Origin: Bacteroidota bacterium
Lineage (GTDB): Bacteria; Bacteroidota; Bacteroidia; Bacteroidales; GCA-2748055
Assembly: GCA_024244665.1 (NCBI GenBank)
Contig: JAAEOI010000597.1
Coordinates: 1 to 35,983, forward strand
Length of the DNA stretch: 35,983 nt
Direction: 5' to 3'
The notes under the pieces are model-generated. The model worked only from the letters and a program-made list of their open reading frames with translations, was not told the DNA's origin and did no database searches. The position numbers were made by a program, and so were the translations under genes. Below are positions 8,536 through 16,682 of the stretch, one piece after another; positions within the stretch are counted from its first letter, which is position 1; every line of letters begins with the position of its first letter.

Positions 8536-8551
8536 AAAAACAGGCCTTTTT
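8527..8551 (+). terminator. Rho-independent terminator
   Basis: GCCTG (8530-8534) pairs with CAGGC (8541-8545) across an A6 loop and is followed by a C and a run of five T. Flanking A and T runs can extend the stem with one bulged C. It separates the 6.7-8.5 kb unit from queE, whose promoter box starts 37 bases later. Confidence 0.7.
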
Positions 8552-8587
8552 CAGGGTAAGGAGGCCGGCCCGTTAAAGATTGATCAT

Positions 8588-8595
8588 TACCTTTG
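8588..8595 (+). promoter_or_regulatory. Bacteroidota-type -7 promoter box for queE
   Basis: TACCTTTG fits TAnnTTTG exactly and lies downstream of the terminator at 8527-8551. It predicts a leader of roughly 20 bases before the ATG at 8622. An in-frame TTG at 8580 would lie upstream of this box, so it is unlikely to be the start. Confidence 0.55.
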
Positions 8596-8621
8596 TATCA
8601 GACTCAGTTGGAGAATCAGAT

Positions 8622-9251
8622 ATGGGAAAAGAAAAGGATACATTTGAAGGTGGGAGGAAGCTACCCCTGGTGGAGGAGTTCTATACCATCCAGGGAGAAG
8701 GATATCATACCGGAAAAGCGGCCTACTTCATCAGGATTGGAGGGTGTGATGTGGGATGCAGCTGGTGTGATACCAAATTCTCATGGAACCCCGATCTGCA
8801 CCCGGTGGTTCCGGCCGGACAGATTGTATCCAATGTGCTTTCTCACCCCGCAGCCGCTGTGGTTGTTACCGGGGGCGAACCTTTGATGGTGAACATGGAT
8901 TACCTGACGGGCCTGCTAAAGGAGAATGGGATAGAGACCTTCCTGGAGACAAGTGGAGCCTATCCTTTGAGCGGGGTATGGGACTGGATATGTTTCTCAC
9001 CCAAGAGGAACTTCCACCCACAGGAAAGGATATTTACAGAAGCCCATGAACTTAAGATGATCATTTCCGCTCCGGATGACCTGAAGTGGGCTGTGGAGAG
9101 CGGAAGTAAAGTTTCTCCCCAATGTAAACTCTACCTTCAACCCGAATGGAGTCAGCGGGAGGAGATGCTCCCGGAAATTATTGATTTTGCCAAGAAGAAC
9201 CCAAGGTGGATGATCTCCCTGCAGTCCCATAAATACATGAGGATCCCCTAG
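8622..9251 (+). CDS. queE: 7-carboxy-7-deazaguanine synthase QueE (radical SAM)
   Basis: QueE converts 6-carboxytetrahydropterin to 7-carboxy-7-deazaguanine in the queuosine pathway, using a 4Fe-4S cluster and S-adenosylmethionine. The 209-residue product has the Glu-Glu-Phe-Tyr-Thr-Ile-Gln-Gly-Glu-Gly motif at 18-27 and the radical SAM Cys triad at Cys42, Cys46 and Cys49 (CxxxCxxC). A Gly-Gly-Glu-Pro SAM-binding motif follows. The length fits the family. The start is taken at ATG 8622, just after the promoter box. No other queuosine gene is in the window. The TAG stop shares its last base with a possible GTG start of the next gene, so the two are probably co-transcribed. Confidence 0.93.
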   Translation: MGKEKDTFEGGRKLPLVEEFYTIQGEGYHTGKAAYFIRIGGCDVGCSWCDTKFSWNPDLHPVVPAGQIVSNVLSHPAAAVVVTGGEPLMVNMDYLTGLLKENGIETFLETSGAYPLSGVWDWICFSPKRNFHPQERIFTEAHELKMIISAPDDLKWAVESGSKVSPQCKLYLQPEWSQREEMLPEIIDFAKKNPRWMISLQSHKYMRIP

Positions 9252-9253
9252 TG

Positions 9254-11179
9254 ATGAAGCGGGCCTGGATCATACTTCCCATGTTGTTCTTTGCTGTGAT
9301 AATTCATGGGCAGAGCTACAGCACCGACTCCAAAAAAGCCATAAAGAAATTTGAGGCGGCAGTGGCTCTCTATCAGGGGAGGGACCCACTTGGCGCTGAA
9401 GATGTCTTATTAAAGGCAATCTCAGCAGATGATCGGTTTATTGAGGCTTACGGGCTGCTCTCACAAATTTGTTATGAATCGGGACGGATAGGGGAAGCCA
9501 TAAAATACTACAGCAGAACCCTGGAGATCGATCCGGAAGGGAACCCGGATGGATACCGGCTCCTGGCCGGTCTTATGATCAGAAGTGGTGATTATGGCCG
9601 TACCCTCGCGCTGCTGGAGAAGTTCCTTGCCTTTCCCCCGGAACAGGTGAACAACAGGGGAGCGGCACTTTCCATGAAAGAGAGCTGTCTGTTTGCCATC
9701 AATGCCCTGGAGAATCCGGTCCCCTTTGAACCTGAGAACCTTGGAGATTCGGTCAATTCAGAACTCAATGAGTACTGGCCTTGTCTATCCGTGGATGAAC
9801 AGCAGCTGATGTTTACCGTAATGCTCCCTCTCAACCCCGGCCAGGTGAAATCACCGGTGCATGAGGACTTCTACCTGTCAATGTGGACAGGGAGTCACTG
9901 GACCACGAGAGAGAATACAGGTTCTCCGCTGAATACCACCGACAACGAAGGAGCCCATACTGTTACAGCCGATGGCCGTTTGCTGTTTTTTACAGCCTGT
10001 AACCGCAGGGATGGAAAGGGGCAGTGCGATATCTATACCTCCGTACGTGTGAATGGCAACTGGAGCAGGCCCGTAAACCTGGGTGCACCGGTGAACTCGG
10101 GATACAGCGAGAAACATCCTACTGTATCGGCCGATGGCCGTGTACTCTATTTCACTTCTACCCGTCCGGGTGGCTTTGGATCCTACGATATCTGGAGATC
10201 GGAATGGAACGGGACCACCTGGAGTGTACCGGTGAACCTGGGCGATTCGGTGAATACGTCCGGGATTGAGCAATCGCCTTTCCTGCACCCCGACCAGCGA
10301 TCCCTGTACTTCTCTTCCACAGGATGGCCGGGAATGGGACAAGGGGACCTCTTCTTTTCCAGGAGGAGCGATGAGTTTGATTGGAGCAGGCCTGTAAACC
10401 TGGGTTACCCTATCAATACATATAGCGACGAGATTGGGCTCAGTGTGAATGCCAGGGGAAACCGGGCTTACTTTGCCTCCGACAGGGAGGGCCGGTCGAA
10501 TACGGATATTTTCACTTTTGAGCTACCAGAAGAGGTGAGGCCGGTGCTGGTTTCATACCTGCGCGGCAGGGTGTATGATTCCAGGAATATGAAGGGGGTC
10601 GAAGCCCTGATCCAGCTAATCGATCTTGAGACTGAGGAGGTAGTGGTGGAGTCATCCTCCATCCTGGCGGAGGGCGAATACCTGGTAACCCTTCCCACAG
10701 ACCGGGATTATGCACTTAATGTAACTGCCAGCGGTTATCTGTTCTATTCTGACCACTTTGCTTTCAGGGGTGAGCACAGCAACCTGGATCCCTTCCGGAG
10801 AGATATCCCCCTTGAAAGGATTGTCGTAGGGAGCAGTGTTGTACTGAATAATATTTTTTTCGAATCCGATTCGCACCGACTGCTTCCAGCTTCCCTGGCC
10901 GAGTTGAACAGGGTTGTTATCTTTATGCAGGAGAATCCGGAGGTGGTGGTGGAGATTTCAGGTCACTCCGACAGCACCGGATCGGCCGCTCACAACCAGG
11001 AACTTTCAGGGAAAAGGGCTGGAGCGGTTGTGGAATACCTTGCCGGGAGTGGGATTGCTGCTGACCGGATGATCCCTGCCGGTTATGGTGACCGCAAACC
11101 GGTGGCAGGGAATGATACTGGGAAGGGCCGTGCGATGAACAGGAGAACCGAACTGAAGATTACTGAGATCAGGCAATGA
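9254..11179 (+). CDS. PorE-like outer membrane protein: TPR, beta-propeller (PD40), carboxypeptidase-regulatory-like and OmpA domains
   Basis: The 641-residue protein has a signal peptide ending near a Gly-Gln-Ser, with no lipobox Cys. TPR-like helices span about 25-130. WD40/PD40-type propeller repeats span about 165-430, with recurring Ser-Ala-Asp-Gly-Arg-x-Leu-Tyr-Phe-Thr-Ser and Gly-Ser/Gly-Gln-Asp blades. A carboxypeptidase-regulatory-like beta-sandwich lies at about 430-510, and an OmpA peptidoglycan-binding domain at about 530-641 (Gly-His-Ser-Asp and Asn-Arg-Arg-Thr-Glu motifs). This order matches PorE, the peptidoglycan-tethered T9SS component, but PorE is a lipoprotein and this one appears not to be. 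Paralogues of this architecture are common in Bacteroidota. The gene starts at ATG 9254 or GTG 9251, and its stop overlaps the next start (ATGA). Confidence 0.85.
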   Translation: MKRAWIILPMLFFAVIIHGQSYSTDSKKAIKKFEAAVALYQGRDPLGAEDVLLKAISADDRFIEAYGLLSQICYESGRIGEAIKYYSRTLEIDPEGNPDGYRLLAGLMIRSGDYGRTLALLEKFLAFPPEQVNNRGAALSMKESCLFAINALENPVPFEPENLGDSVNSELNEYWPCLSVDEQQLMFTVMLPLNPGQVKSPVHEDFYLSMWTGSHWTTRENTGSPLNTTDNEGAHTVTADGRLLFFTACNRRDGKGQCDIYTSVRVNGNWSRPVNLGAPVNSGYSEKHPTVSADGRVLYFTSTRPGGFGSYDIWRSEWNGTTWSVPVNLGDSVNTSGIEQSPFLHPDQRSLYFSSTGWPGMGQGDLFFSRRSDEFDWSRPVNLGYPINTYSDEIGLSVNARGNRAYFASDREGRSNTDIFTFELPEEVRPVLVSYLRGRVYDSRNMKGVEALIQLIDLETEEVVVESSSILAEGEYLVTLPTDRDYALNVTASGYLFYSDHFAFRGEHSNLDPFRRDIPLERIVVGSSVVLNNIFFESDSHRLLPASLAELNRVVIFMQENPEVVVEISGHSDSTGSAAHNQELSGKRAGAVVEYLAGSGIAADRMIPAGYGDRKPVAGNDTGKGRAMNRRTELKITEIRQ

Positions 11180-12027
11180 AAATAATACACAGGGAAATAC
11201 CCGACCATCTGAAAGACCGAAGCACCATTATCACACAGGTGATGTATGTCTCCATTTTTGCCCTGATTTTCATAAATATTTATTCTCCCTTCAATGCATC
11301 CTCATGGTTTGAGGGCGGTAGGCTCGAGTTTTTTTTCTATTCAAGTGCCCTGATTCTCTCCGGTATGCTGGTTATTGTAATGAGCAAGATGATATTTGTT
11401 TTTTTTGTGAAAAGAATCCGTTTTTCTTACCTGCGGTTCGGGATCTGGCACCTGATGGAGATGGTTTTGCTGGCCGTGGCATACCTGTTGGTGGACCTTC
11501 TTCTGTTGAAATCGGGTGCCGAACTGGTGGAGAGGTTTATAAGCCTGTTGTTCATCACCCTGCTGGTACTGGCCATTCCCTACTCCCTATCATGGTTGTG
11601 GCTTTCTTTAAAGGACAAGCGCACCAAGCTTGAGAGCCATACCAGGAACACATCGCAGGAGTTCCAGGAGAGACAGATGATTACTTTCAGGGATGAGACT
11701 GAGAAGATGAGATTCTCCATTAAATCGAGAGACATTCTTTATGTGGAATCTACCGACAACTATGTAACGGTATATACCAGCGATAAGGGCAAACTAAAAA
11801 AAGTGATGCTCCGGAATACCATGAAGCGCCTGGAGAAAGAGTTGGAGGGTACACTGATCCAGCGTTGCCACCGCTCCTATATGGTCAATTTTGAGAACAT
11901 CAAACAGGTGAAGCTGATCAGTACCAACCTGTACATCTATATGGATTTCTCCGAGGAGATCCGCCTGCCGGTCTCAAAATCCTATGCAGAGCATGTTCAT
12001 GAGTTCCTGAACCGGGTCTCATTGTAG
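11176..12027 (+). CDS. Membrane-anchored LytTR-family transcriptional regulator
   Basis: The N-terminal half of this 283-residue protein carries four hydrophobic helices at about 20-38, 50-73, 85-110 and 118-143. A linker leads to a LytTR DNA-binding domain at about 178-280, with Ile-Leu-Tyr-Val-Glu-Ser-x-Asp-Asn-Tyr and Arg-Cys-His-Arg-Ser-Tyr-Met-Val-Asn motifs. No receiver domain is present, so signal input probably comes through the membrane helices. Its ATG overlaps the stop of the PorE-like gene by four bases, suggesting translational coupling and a shared task in envelope control. An inverted repeat starts at its stop codon and lies upstream of the next gene. The family is secure; the target genes are unknown. 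Confidence 0.9.
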   Translation: MKIIHREIPDHLKDRSTIITQVMYVSIFALIFINIYSPFNASSWFEGGRLEFFFYSSALILSGMLVIVMSKMIFVFFVKRIRFSYLRFGIWHLMEMVLLAVAYLLVDLLLLKSGAELVERFISLLFITLLVLAIPYSLSWLWLSLKDKRTKLESHTRNTSQEFQERQMITFRDETEKMRFSIKSRDILYVESTDNYVTVYTSDKGKLKKVMLRNTMKRLEKELEGTLIQRCHRSYMVNFENIKQVKLISTNLYIYMDFSEEIRLPVSKSYAEHVHEFLNRVSL

Positions 12028-12069
12028 CATCATCTGTTTTTTAGAGCATGTTTTTCCTTCAGGATGCTA
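12025..12069. repeat. Seven-base inverted repeat after the LytTR gene
   Basis: TAGCATC at 12025-12031 (including the TAG stop) is perfectly complementary to GATGCTA at 12063-12069, with a 31-base spacer. There is no T-tract after the second arm, so it is a poor terminator. It lies just upstream of the promoter box at 12078 and could be a protein-binding site or chance. Confidence 0.3.
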
Positions 12070-12077
12070 AAAATTGG

Positions 12078-12085
12078 TATTTTTG
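12078..12085 (+). promoter_or_regulatory. Bacteroidota-type -7 promoter box for the C1 peptidase gene
   Basis: TATTTTTG fits TAnnTTTG and lies 24 bases before the ATG at 12110. A T-rich stretch at 12051-12055 could act as a weak -33 element, although the spacing is slightly long. Confidence 0.5.
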
Positions 12086-12109
12086 TGTTTTTCATAAAAA
12101 CATGACACA

Positions 12110-13324
12110 ATGAATAAGATCGCGCGCAGTATCTTGCTGCTGGCCGCAATACTGCTGATTGTCCCCCTTACTCTTTCTGCCCAGAAGAAAAATAAGAAGG
12201 AAGCGCCCAAAGGCTACCAGTTTACAATTGAGAAGAGTATACCTGTAACTTCGGTGAAAGACCAGCACCGTTCGGGAACCTGCTGGAGTTTTGCCTCTAC
12301 CAGCTTTATTGAAGCCGAGCTGCTCAGGAAGGGAAAGGGAGAGTATGACCTTTCAGAGATGTATGTGGTCAGAAAGGACTATGAAAAGAGGGCGGAATTG
12401 AATGTTCGGATGCATGGAAAGATGAATTTCGGAGGAGGAGCCGAGTCGCACAATACCTTCTTTGTACTGGCGAAGTTTGGGATGGTCCCTGAATCTGTTT
12501 ATGACGGTCTGACTATAGGTGACTCTCTGCCGGTTCATGGTGAGATGGATGCGGTATTGAATGGCTACCTGGATCAGGTTATTATGAATCGCAACAAGAC
12601 CCTGACTCCAGTCTGGAAACAGGGATACGAAGGCATCCTGGATGCCTACCTGGGTGAAGATCCGGTTTCATTCACAGTGAATGAAAAAGAGGAGACCCCC
12701 CGTTCATTTGCTGATGGACTTGGTATTAATCCGGATGACTATATCGCCCTGGGATCTTTTACCCACCACCCTTTTTATAAGAGCTTTATCCTGGAGGTTC
12801 CGGATAACTGGATTGGAGGATCGATTCAGAACCTTCCCCTGGATGAGATGATGGAAGTGGTCGACCATGCCGTTGAAACCGGTTATTCGGTTTGCTGGGC
12901 TACCGATTGCAGTGAGAAAGGATTTGTCTGGAGCAAAGGCCTTGCTCTGGTTCCCTCCACAGATACAGAAGATTTAAGTGGATTGGAGCGTGCAAAATGG
13001 GATGAATTGTCCGAGAAAAAGCAAAAGGCGCAGTTTTATGATCTCTCCACACTGAAAAAGGAGAAAGTCATTACCCAGGAGATGCGGCAGATGGGATTTG
13101 ACAATTATCAGACCACTGACGACCACCTGATGCATATTGCAGGGTTCGCCCGTGATCAGGAGGGCAACAGATTCTACTACGTAAAGAATTCATGGGGAAC
13201 AAACAATCATATCTACAATGGCTATTTGTACGCCTCCGAAAGCTATCTGCGTTCCAAAACCATCTATATAGTGGTCCATAAGGATGCCATCCCGGCCTCT
13301 CTGGCGGATAAGATGGGGCTGTAG
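12110..13324 (+). CDS. C1 family (bleomycin hydrolase/PepC-like) cysteine aminopeptidase, exported
   Basis: The 404-residue product carries a signal peptide cleaved near Ser-Ala-Gln at about residue 25, so it acts in the periplasm or at the surface. The papain-like active site is complete. Cys58 sits in Gln-His-Arg-Ser-Gly-Thr-Cys-Trp-Ser-Phe, His342 in the His-Leu-Met-His-Ile segment, and Asn360 in Lys-Asn-Ser-Trp-Gly-Thr-Asn. Family members of this kind remove N-terminal residues from peptides, and in the cytosol they hydrolyse bleomycin. Exported Bacteroidota versions are a recognised subgroup. The C-terminus ends soon after the Asn block, close to the position of the self-processing tail in PepC/bleomycin hydrolase. 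The gene has its own promoter and is probably monocistronic. Confidence 0.9.
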   Translation: MNKIARSILLLAAILLIVPLTLSAQKKNKKEAPKGYQFTIEKSIPVTSVKDQHRSGTCWSFASTSFIEAELLRKGKGEYDLSEMYVVRKDYEKRAELNVRMHGKMNFGGGAESHNTFFVLAKFGMVPESVYDGLTIGDSLPVHGEMDAVLNGYLDQVIMNRNKTLTPVWKQGYEGILDAYLGEDPVSFTVNEKEETPRSFADGLGINPDDYIALGSFTHHPFYKSFILEVPDNWIGGSIQNLPLDEMMEVVDHAVETGYSVCWATDCSEKGFVWSKGLALVPSTDTEDLSGLERAKWDELSEKKQKAQFYDLSTLKKEKVITQEMRQMGFDNYQTTDDHLMHIAGFARDQEGNRFYYVKNSWGTNNHIYNGYLYASESYLRSKTIYIVVHKDAIPASLADKMGL

Positions 13325-13462
13325 TTGCAGTTGACCAGGTTTCTCTCTTTTTTACATTCCTTGTGAAAGGTGTCAGTTTTGTTGTTTTCCTTTGTGCAAA
13401 ATAGGCATTTCAGGAGTTTCTGAGGTGTTGATAAATCGATTTTTACCTGCAGGAACTCCGTA

Positions 13463-13470
13463 TAACTTTG
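13463..13470 (+). promoter_or_regulatory. Bacteroidota-type -7 promoter box, possibly giving a leaderless mRNA
   Basis: TAACTTTG matches TAnnTTTG and ends 7 bases before the ATG at 13478, so transcription should begin at or next to the start codon. A TTTT at 13441-13444 lies 18 bases upstream and approximates the -33 TTTG element. Confidence 0.55.
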
Positions 13471-13477
13471 TAGTTAT

Positions 13478-16400
13478 ATGAAGAACAACCTGTTGCAAAT
13501 TGCTATTCTGGCCGTTATTCTGCTGCTCTCCCGGACATCGGGACCAGGCCGTCAGGAACAGGTACCCTTCAATCCTGCCTTTCCTGAGTATCCCCCCTTC
13601 CTTAAGGTGGATGAGTCCTGGGCAGATTCTGTGATGGAGGGGCTTTCACTGGAAGATCGTATTGCACAGATGATTATGGTCCATGCCTACTCCAATATGA
13701 GTGAGGCCCATGTGAAGTCTGTCAGCCGGATTATCACAAAATACAGGGTAGGGGGAGTGGCTTTTTTTCAGGGTGATCCGGTTTCCCAGGCTATGCTGAC
13801 AAATAAGTACCAGCAGGAGTCTGAAACTCCCCTTCTGGTAGCGATTGACGGAGAAAGTGGCCTGGGAATGAGGTTGAAAAATACCATCAGGTATCCCCAG
13901 CAGATGGCCCTGGGTGCCATCAGCGATCATTCACTTATATACCAGATGGGAGAGGATGTTGCATGGCAGATGAAAAGATTGGGTGTGCATCTGAATTTTG
14001 CGCCTGTGGCAGATGTGAATAATAATCCCTCCAATCCTGTGATCAATACACGGTCATTTGGTGAAGATCCTGAGAACGTAGCCCAAAAGGTTGTTGCCCT
14101 GATGCGTGGTATGCAGGCAGGCGGGCTGCTGGTGGCTGCTAAACATTTTCCCGGACATGGCGATACCGATACAGACTCACACCATTCCCTGCCGGTGGTT
14201 CCTTATGGCAGGGAGCGGCTCGATTCGCTTGAACTCTTTCCTTTCCGGGCGGCCATACTCAGAGGGCTTACAGGAGTGATGATTGCCCACCTGCAGGTGC
14301 CGGGGCTCGACGACCGGGAAAACAGGCCGGCCACAGTGTCAGACAGGGTGGTGACAGGATTGTTGAAAGAGGAGTTTGATTTCAAGGGGCTGGTGATTAC
14401 CGATGCACTGAACATGAAGGGTCTGAGCCACTATTATGAGCCTGGGATCAGGGAGCTTGAGGCGGTCAAAGCAGGCAACGATATTCTCTTGATGCCATCG
14501 GATATCGACCTGGCCATAAAAGAGATTAAAGGGGCAGTAAGAAAGGGCGAACTTCCCGAAGAACGGATTAATGAGAGCTGCAGAAAGATATTGCTGGCCA
14601 AATACTGGGCCGGTCTTGGCTGTTTCAGGCCGGTGGAGACCGGATCTCTTCTGAAGGATCTGAATCAGCCGGATTTTGAAAAGCGGCGGCGGGAGTTGAT
14701 GGCACACAGCCTGACCCTGGTGAAAAACCGGGATACATTGCTGCCGCTTCGTAACCTGGAGAAGGTGAGGCTGGCAACGGTGACCATCAGTCGGAACGGA
14801 AACGATTCATACGGGGCCACAGCCGGTTTGTATACTGGTGGAGATCACTTCACCCTTTCCCGGAATGCTGATCCGGGCACCCTATCCGGACTGCACTCAG
14901 AGCTTGAGAAATACAACACGATCATAGTAAGCGTACTGAATACAAGTTCTTATGCCTCCAGGGGTTTTGGGATTACTAATGAAACGGTGGGGTTTATTGA
15001 AGGCCTTGATCCGGAGAAAAGGCTTATCCTGAATGTGGCAGGGATTCCGTACGCTCTGGGAAAGTTTCATAGCCTGGACCATATCAGTGCCATACTGCTC
15101 TCCTATGGAGACGATCCCGTTGTCCAGTCTTATGCCCTTCAGTCCATCTTTGGCGGGCGCTCCCTAAGCGGAAAGCTTCCTGTTTCAGGCGGACCCTCTG
15201 TAAAGGCAGGGGAGGGAGTTGAGACAGGTCCGCCTGTACGCCTGGGTTACGGTGAACCACTGGATGTGGGTCTCGATCCGGAAACCCTGCTGAGAATGGA
15301 GGCGGTAATTGAAGTGGCGATCCGGGAAAAGGCTATGCCCGGTTGCCAGCTGCTGGTGGCTCGTCACGGACAGGTGGTGTGGAACAGGGCCTATGGTTTC
15401 CATACTTACCAGAAGAAGCGCCCGGTGGCAGATACTGATCTATACGATCTGGCCTCCATTACCAAGATCGCTGCCACTATTCCTGCTTTGATGGTACTAC
15501 GCGACCAGGGAAGGTTTTCGGAAGACTCACTGCTGGGGGCTTATGATGCGATCCCGGACAGCAGTAACAAGGGGGGACTGCTTATCTCTGATATTCTTAC
15601 CCATCAGTCGGGACTTTCGGCATGGATACCATTCTACCAGTCCACCCTGGAGCCACTGGATACTTCACAGGGCCTGGTGAGGTACAACTGGTCACATACC
15701 TATCCGCTAAAAATCGGCCCCTCGGAATATGCCAATGGGAATGTGAGGTATGTGGACAGTGTTTACGAAAGGTCATATTCACCAGCCTACCCGGTCCAGG
15801 TAGCGGAAGACCTCTACCTTCGGAGTGATGTCAGGGACTCTGTCTACCGGACGATCCACGAATCACCACTGCTTCAACCACAATATTTATACAGCGATCT
15901 GGGGTACTACCTGCTCCAGCAGATTATTGAGCAGGAAACAGATACCATGTTATATCCCTACTGCTATTACCACTTCTATTCTCACCTGGGTGCCGGAACC
16001 CTTGGTTTCCTGCCCCTGAACCGTTTCCCACGAGAGAGGATCGTTCCCACTGAGAACGACCTGTTTTTCAGGCGCCAGCTGATCCACGGACATGTACATG
16101 ATCCGGGAGCTGCCATGCTGGGGGGTGTGTCGGGGCATGCCGGCTTGTTTGGCTCTGCCAGCGATCTGGCTAAAATGATGCAGATGTACCTGAACGGCGG
16201 GTGGTATGGCGAGGACCGTTTCATCGATTCCACAACGTTGGCCCTCTATACCTCCTGTTACAATTGCGATGATGAGAACCGCAGGGGACTTGGATTTGAC
16301 CGGCCGGTCACCGACGAACCGGATGCTGGCCCGGCTTGTGATGATGCATCCTCCCGCAGTTTTGGACATTCGGGTTTTACCGGCACCCTTGTTTGGGTTG

Positions 16401-16531
16401 ACCCTGACTACGACCTGGTCTATATATTCCTGTCCAATCGCATTCACCCAAACCAGGGCAATACGAAACTAATTGACGACGACATCAGGACCAGGGTACA
16501 GCAGGTCGTGTATGATGCTATCATCCAATAA
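13478..16531 (+). CDS. NagZ-type GH3 beta-N-acetylhexosaminidase fused to a class C beta-lactamase-like serine hydrolase
   Basis: The 1017-residue protein has an N-terminal signal peptide. Its GH3 half (about 45-400) shows the NagZ signature Lys-His-Phe-Pro-Gly-His-Gly-Asp-Thr and the nucleophile Asp309 in Ile-Thr-Asp-Ala-Leu-Asn-Met. NagZ removes GlcNAc from muropeptides. A GH3 C-terminal-like region follows to about 590. The C-terminal half is a penicillin-binding/beta-lactamase-like serine hydrolase. It has Ser660-Ile-Thr-Lys663, Tyr805-Ser-Asp, and His964-Ser-Gly, equivalent to the KTG box. All three catalytic motifs are intact. The serine hydrolase could cleave the peptide part of the same muropeptide, but esterase or D-amino-peptidase activity is equally possible. 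Such fusions are known in Bacteroidota. Confidence 0.9.
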   Translation: MKNNLLQIAILAVILLLSRTSGPGRQEQVPFNPAFPEYPPFLKVDESWADSVMEGLSLEDRIAQMIMVHAYSNMSEAHVKSVSRIITKYRVGGVAFFQGDPVSQAMLTNKYQQESETPLLVAIDGESGLGMRLKNTIRYPQQMALGAISDHSLIYQMGEDVAWQMKRLGVHLNFAPVADVNNNPSNPVINTRSFGEDPENVAQKVVALMRGMQAGGLLVAAKHFPGHGDTDTDSHHSLPVVPYGRERLDSLELFPFRAAILRGLTGVMIAHLQVPGLDDRENRPATVSDRVVTGLLKEEFDFKGLVITDALNMKGLSHYYEPGIRELEAVKAGNDILLMPSDIDLAIKEIKGAVRKGELPEERINESCRKILLAKYWAGLGCFRPVETGSLLKDLNQPDFEKRRRELMAHSLTLVKNRDTLLPLRNLEKVRLATVTISRNGNDSYGATAGLYTGGDHFTLSRNADPGTLSGLHSELEKYNTIIVSVLNTSSYASRGFGITNETVGFIEGLDPEKRLILNVAGIPYALGKFHSLDHISAILLSYGDDPVVQSYALQSIFGGRSLSGKLPVSGGPSVKAGEGVETGPPVRLGYGEPLDVGLDPETLLRMEAVIEVAIREKAMPGCQLLVARHGQVVWNRAYGFHTYQKKRPVADTDLYDLASITKIAATIPALMVLRDQGRFSEDSLLGAYDAIPDSSNKGGLLISDILTHQSGLSAWIPFYQSTLEPLDTSQGLVRYNWSHTYPLKIGPSEYANGNVRYVDSVYERSYSPAYPVQVAEDLYLRSDVRDSVYRTIHESPLLQPQYLYSDLGYYLLQQIIEQETDTMLYPYCYYHFYSHLGAGTLGFLPLNRFPRERIVPTENDLFFRRQLIHGHVHDPGAAMLGGVSGHAGLFGSASDLAKMMQMYLNGGWYGEDRFIDSTTLALYTSCYNCDDENRRGLGFDRPVTDEPDAGPACDDASSRSFGHSGFTGTLVWVDPDYDLVYIFLSNRIHPNQGNTKLIDDDIRTRVQQVVYDAIIQ

Positions 16532-16626
16532 CTGCTACATAACACACATTTTTGTGAGATAGTTTTGAGTATTGTTTTGCCGGAAGCATATCCGAATGCC
16601 TAATTTTATTCTGGCAATTGGAGATT

Positions 16627-16682
16627 AGTTATTGGTTACCATTTGCTATTCACTATTTACACATTGCTATTTACTATATTCT
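16627..16682 (+). repeat. Eight-unit degenerate heptamer array running into a start codon
   Basis: Reading in steps of seven from 16627 gives AGTTATT, GGTTACC, ATTTGCT, ATTCACT, ATTTACA, CATTGCT, ATTTACT and ATATTCT, followed immediately by the ATG at 16683. The last six units fit an ATTTRCT-like consensus, and the first two are more diverged. The 56 bases are exactly eight units. The array replaces the normal leader of the epimerase gene and probably holds its translation initiation region, since no purine-rich ribosome site is seen. Confidence 0.75.

Noticed and set aside
16632..16682. N-terminal extension of the epimerase from TTG 16632
   Set aside because: It would translate the heptamer repeat, is not found in the VOC family, and the fold begins at ATG 16683.
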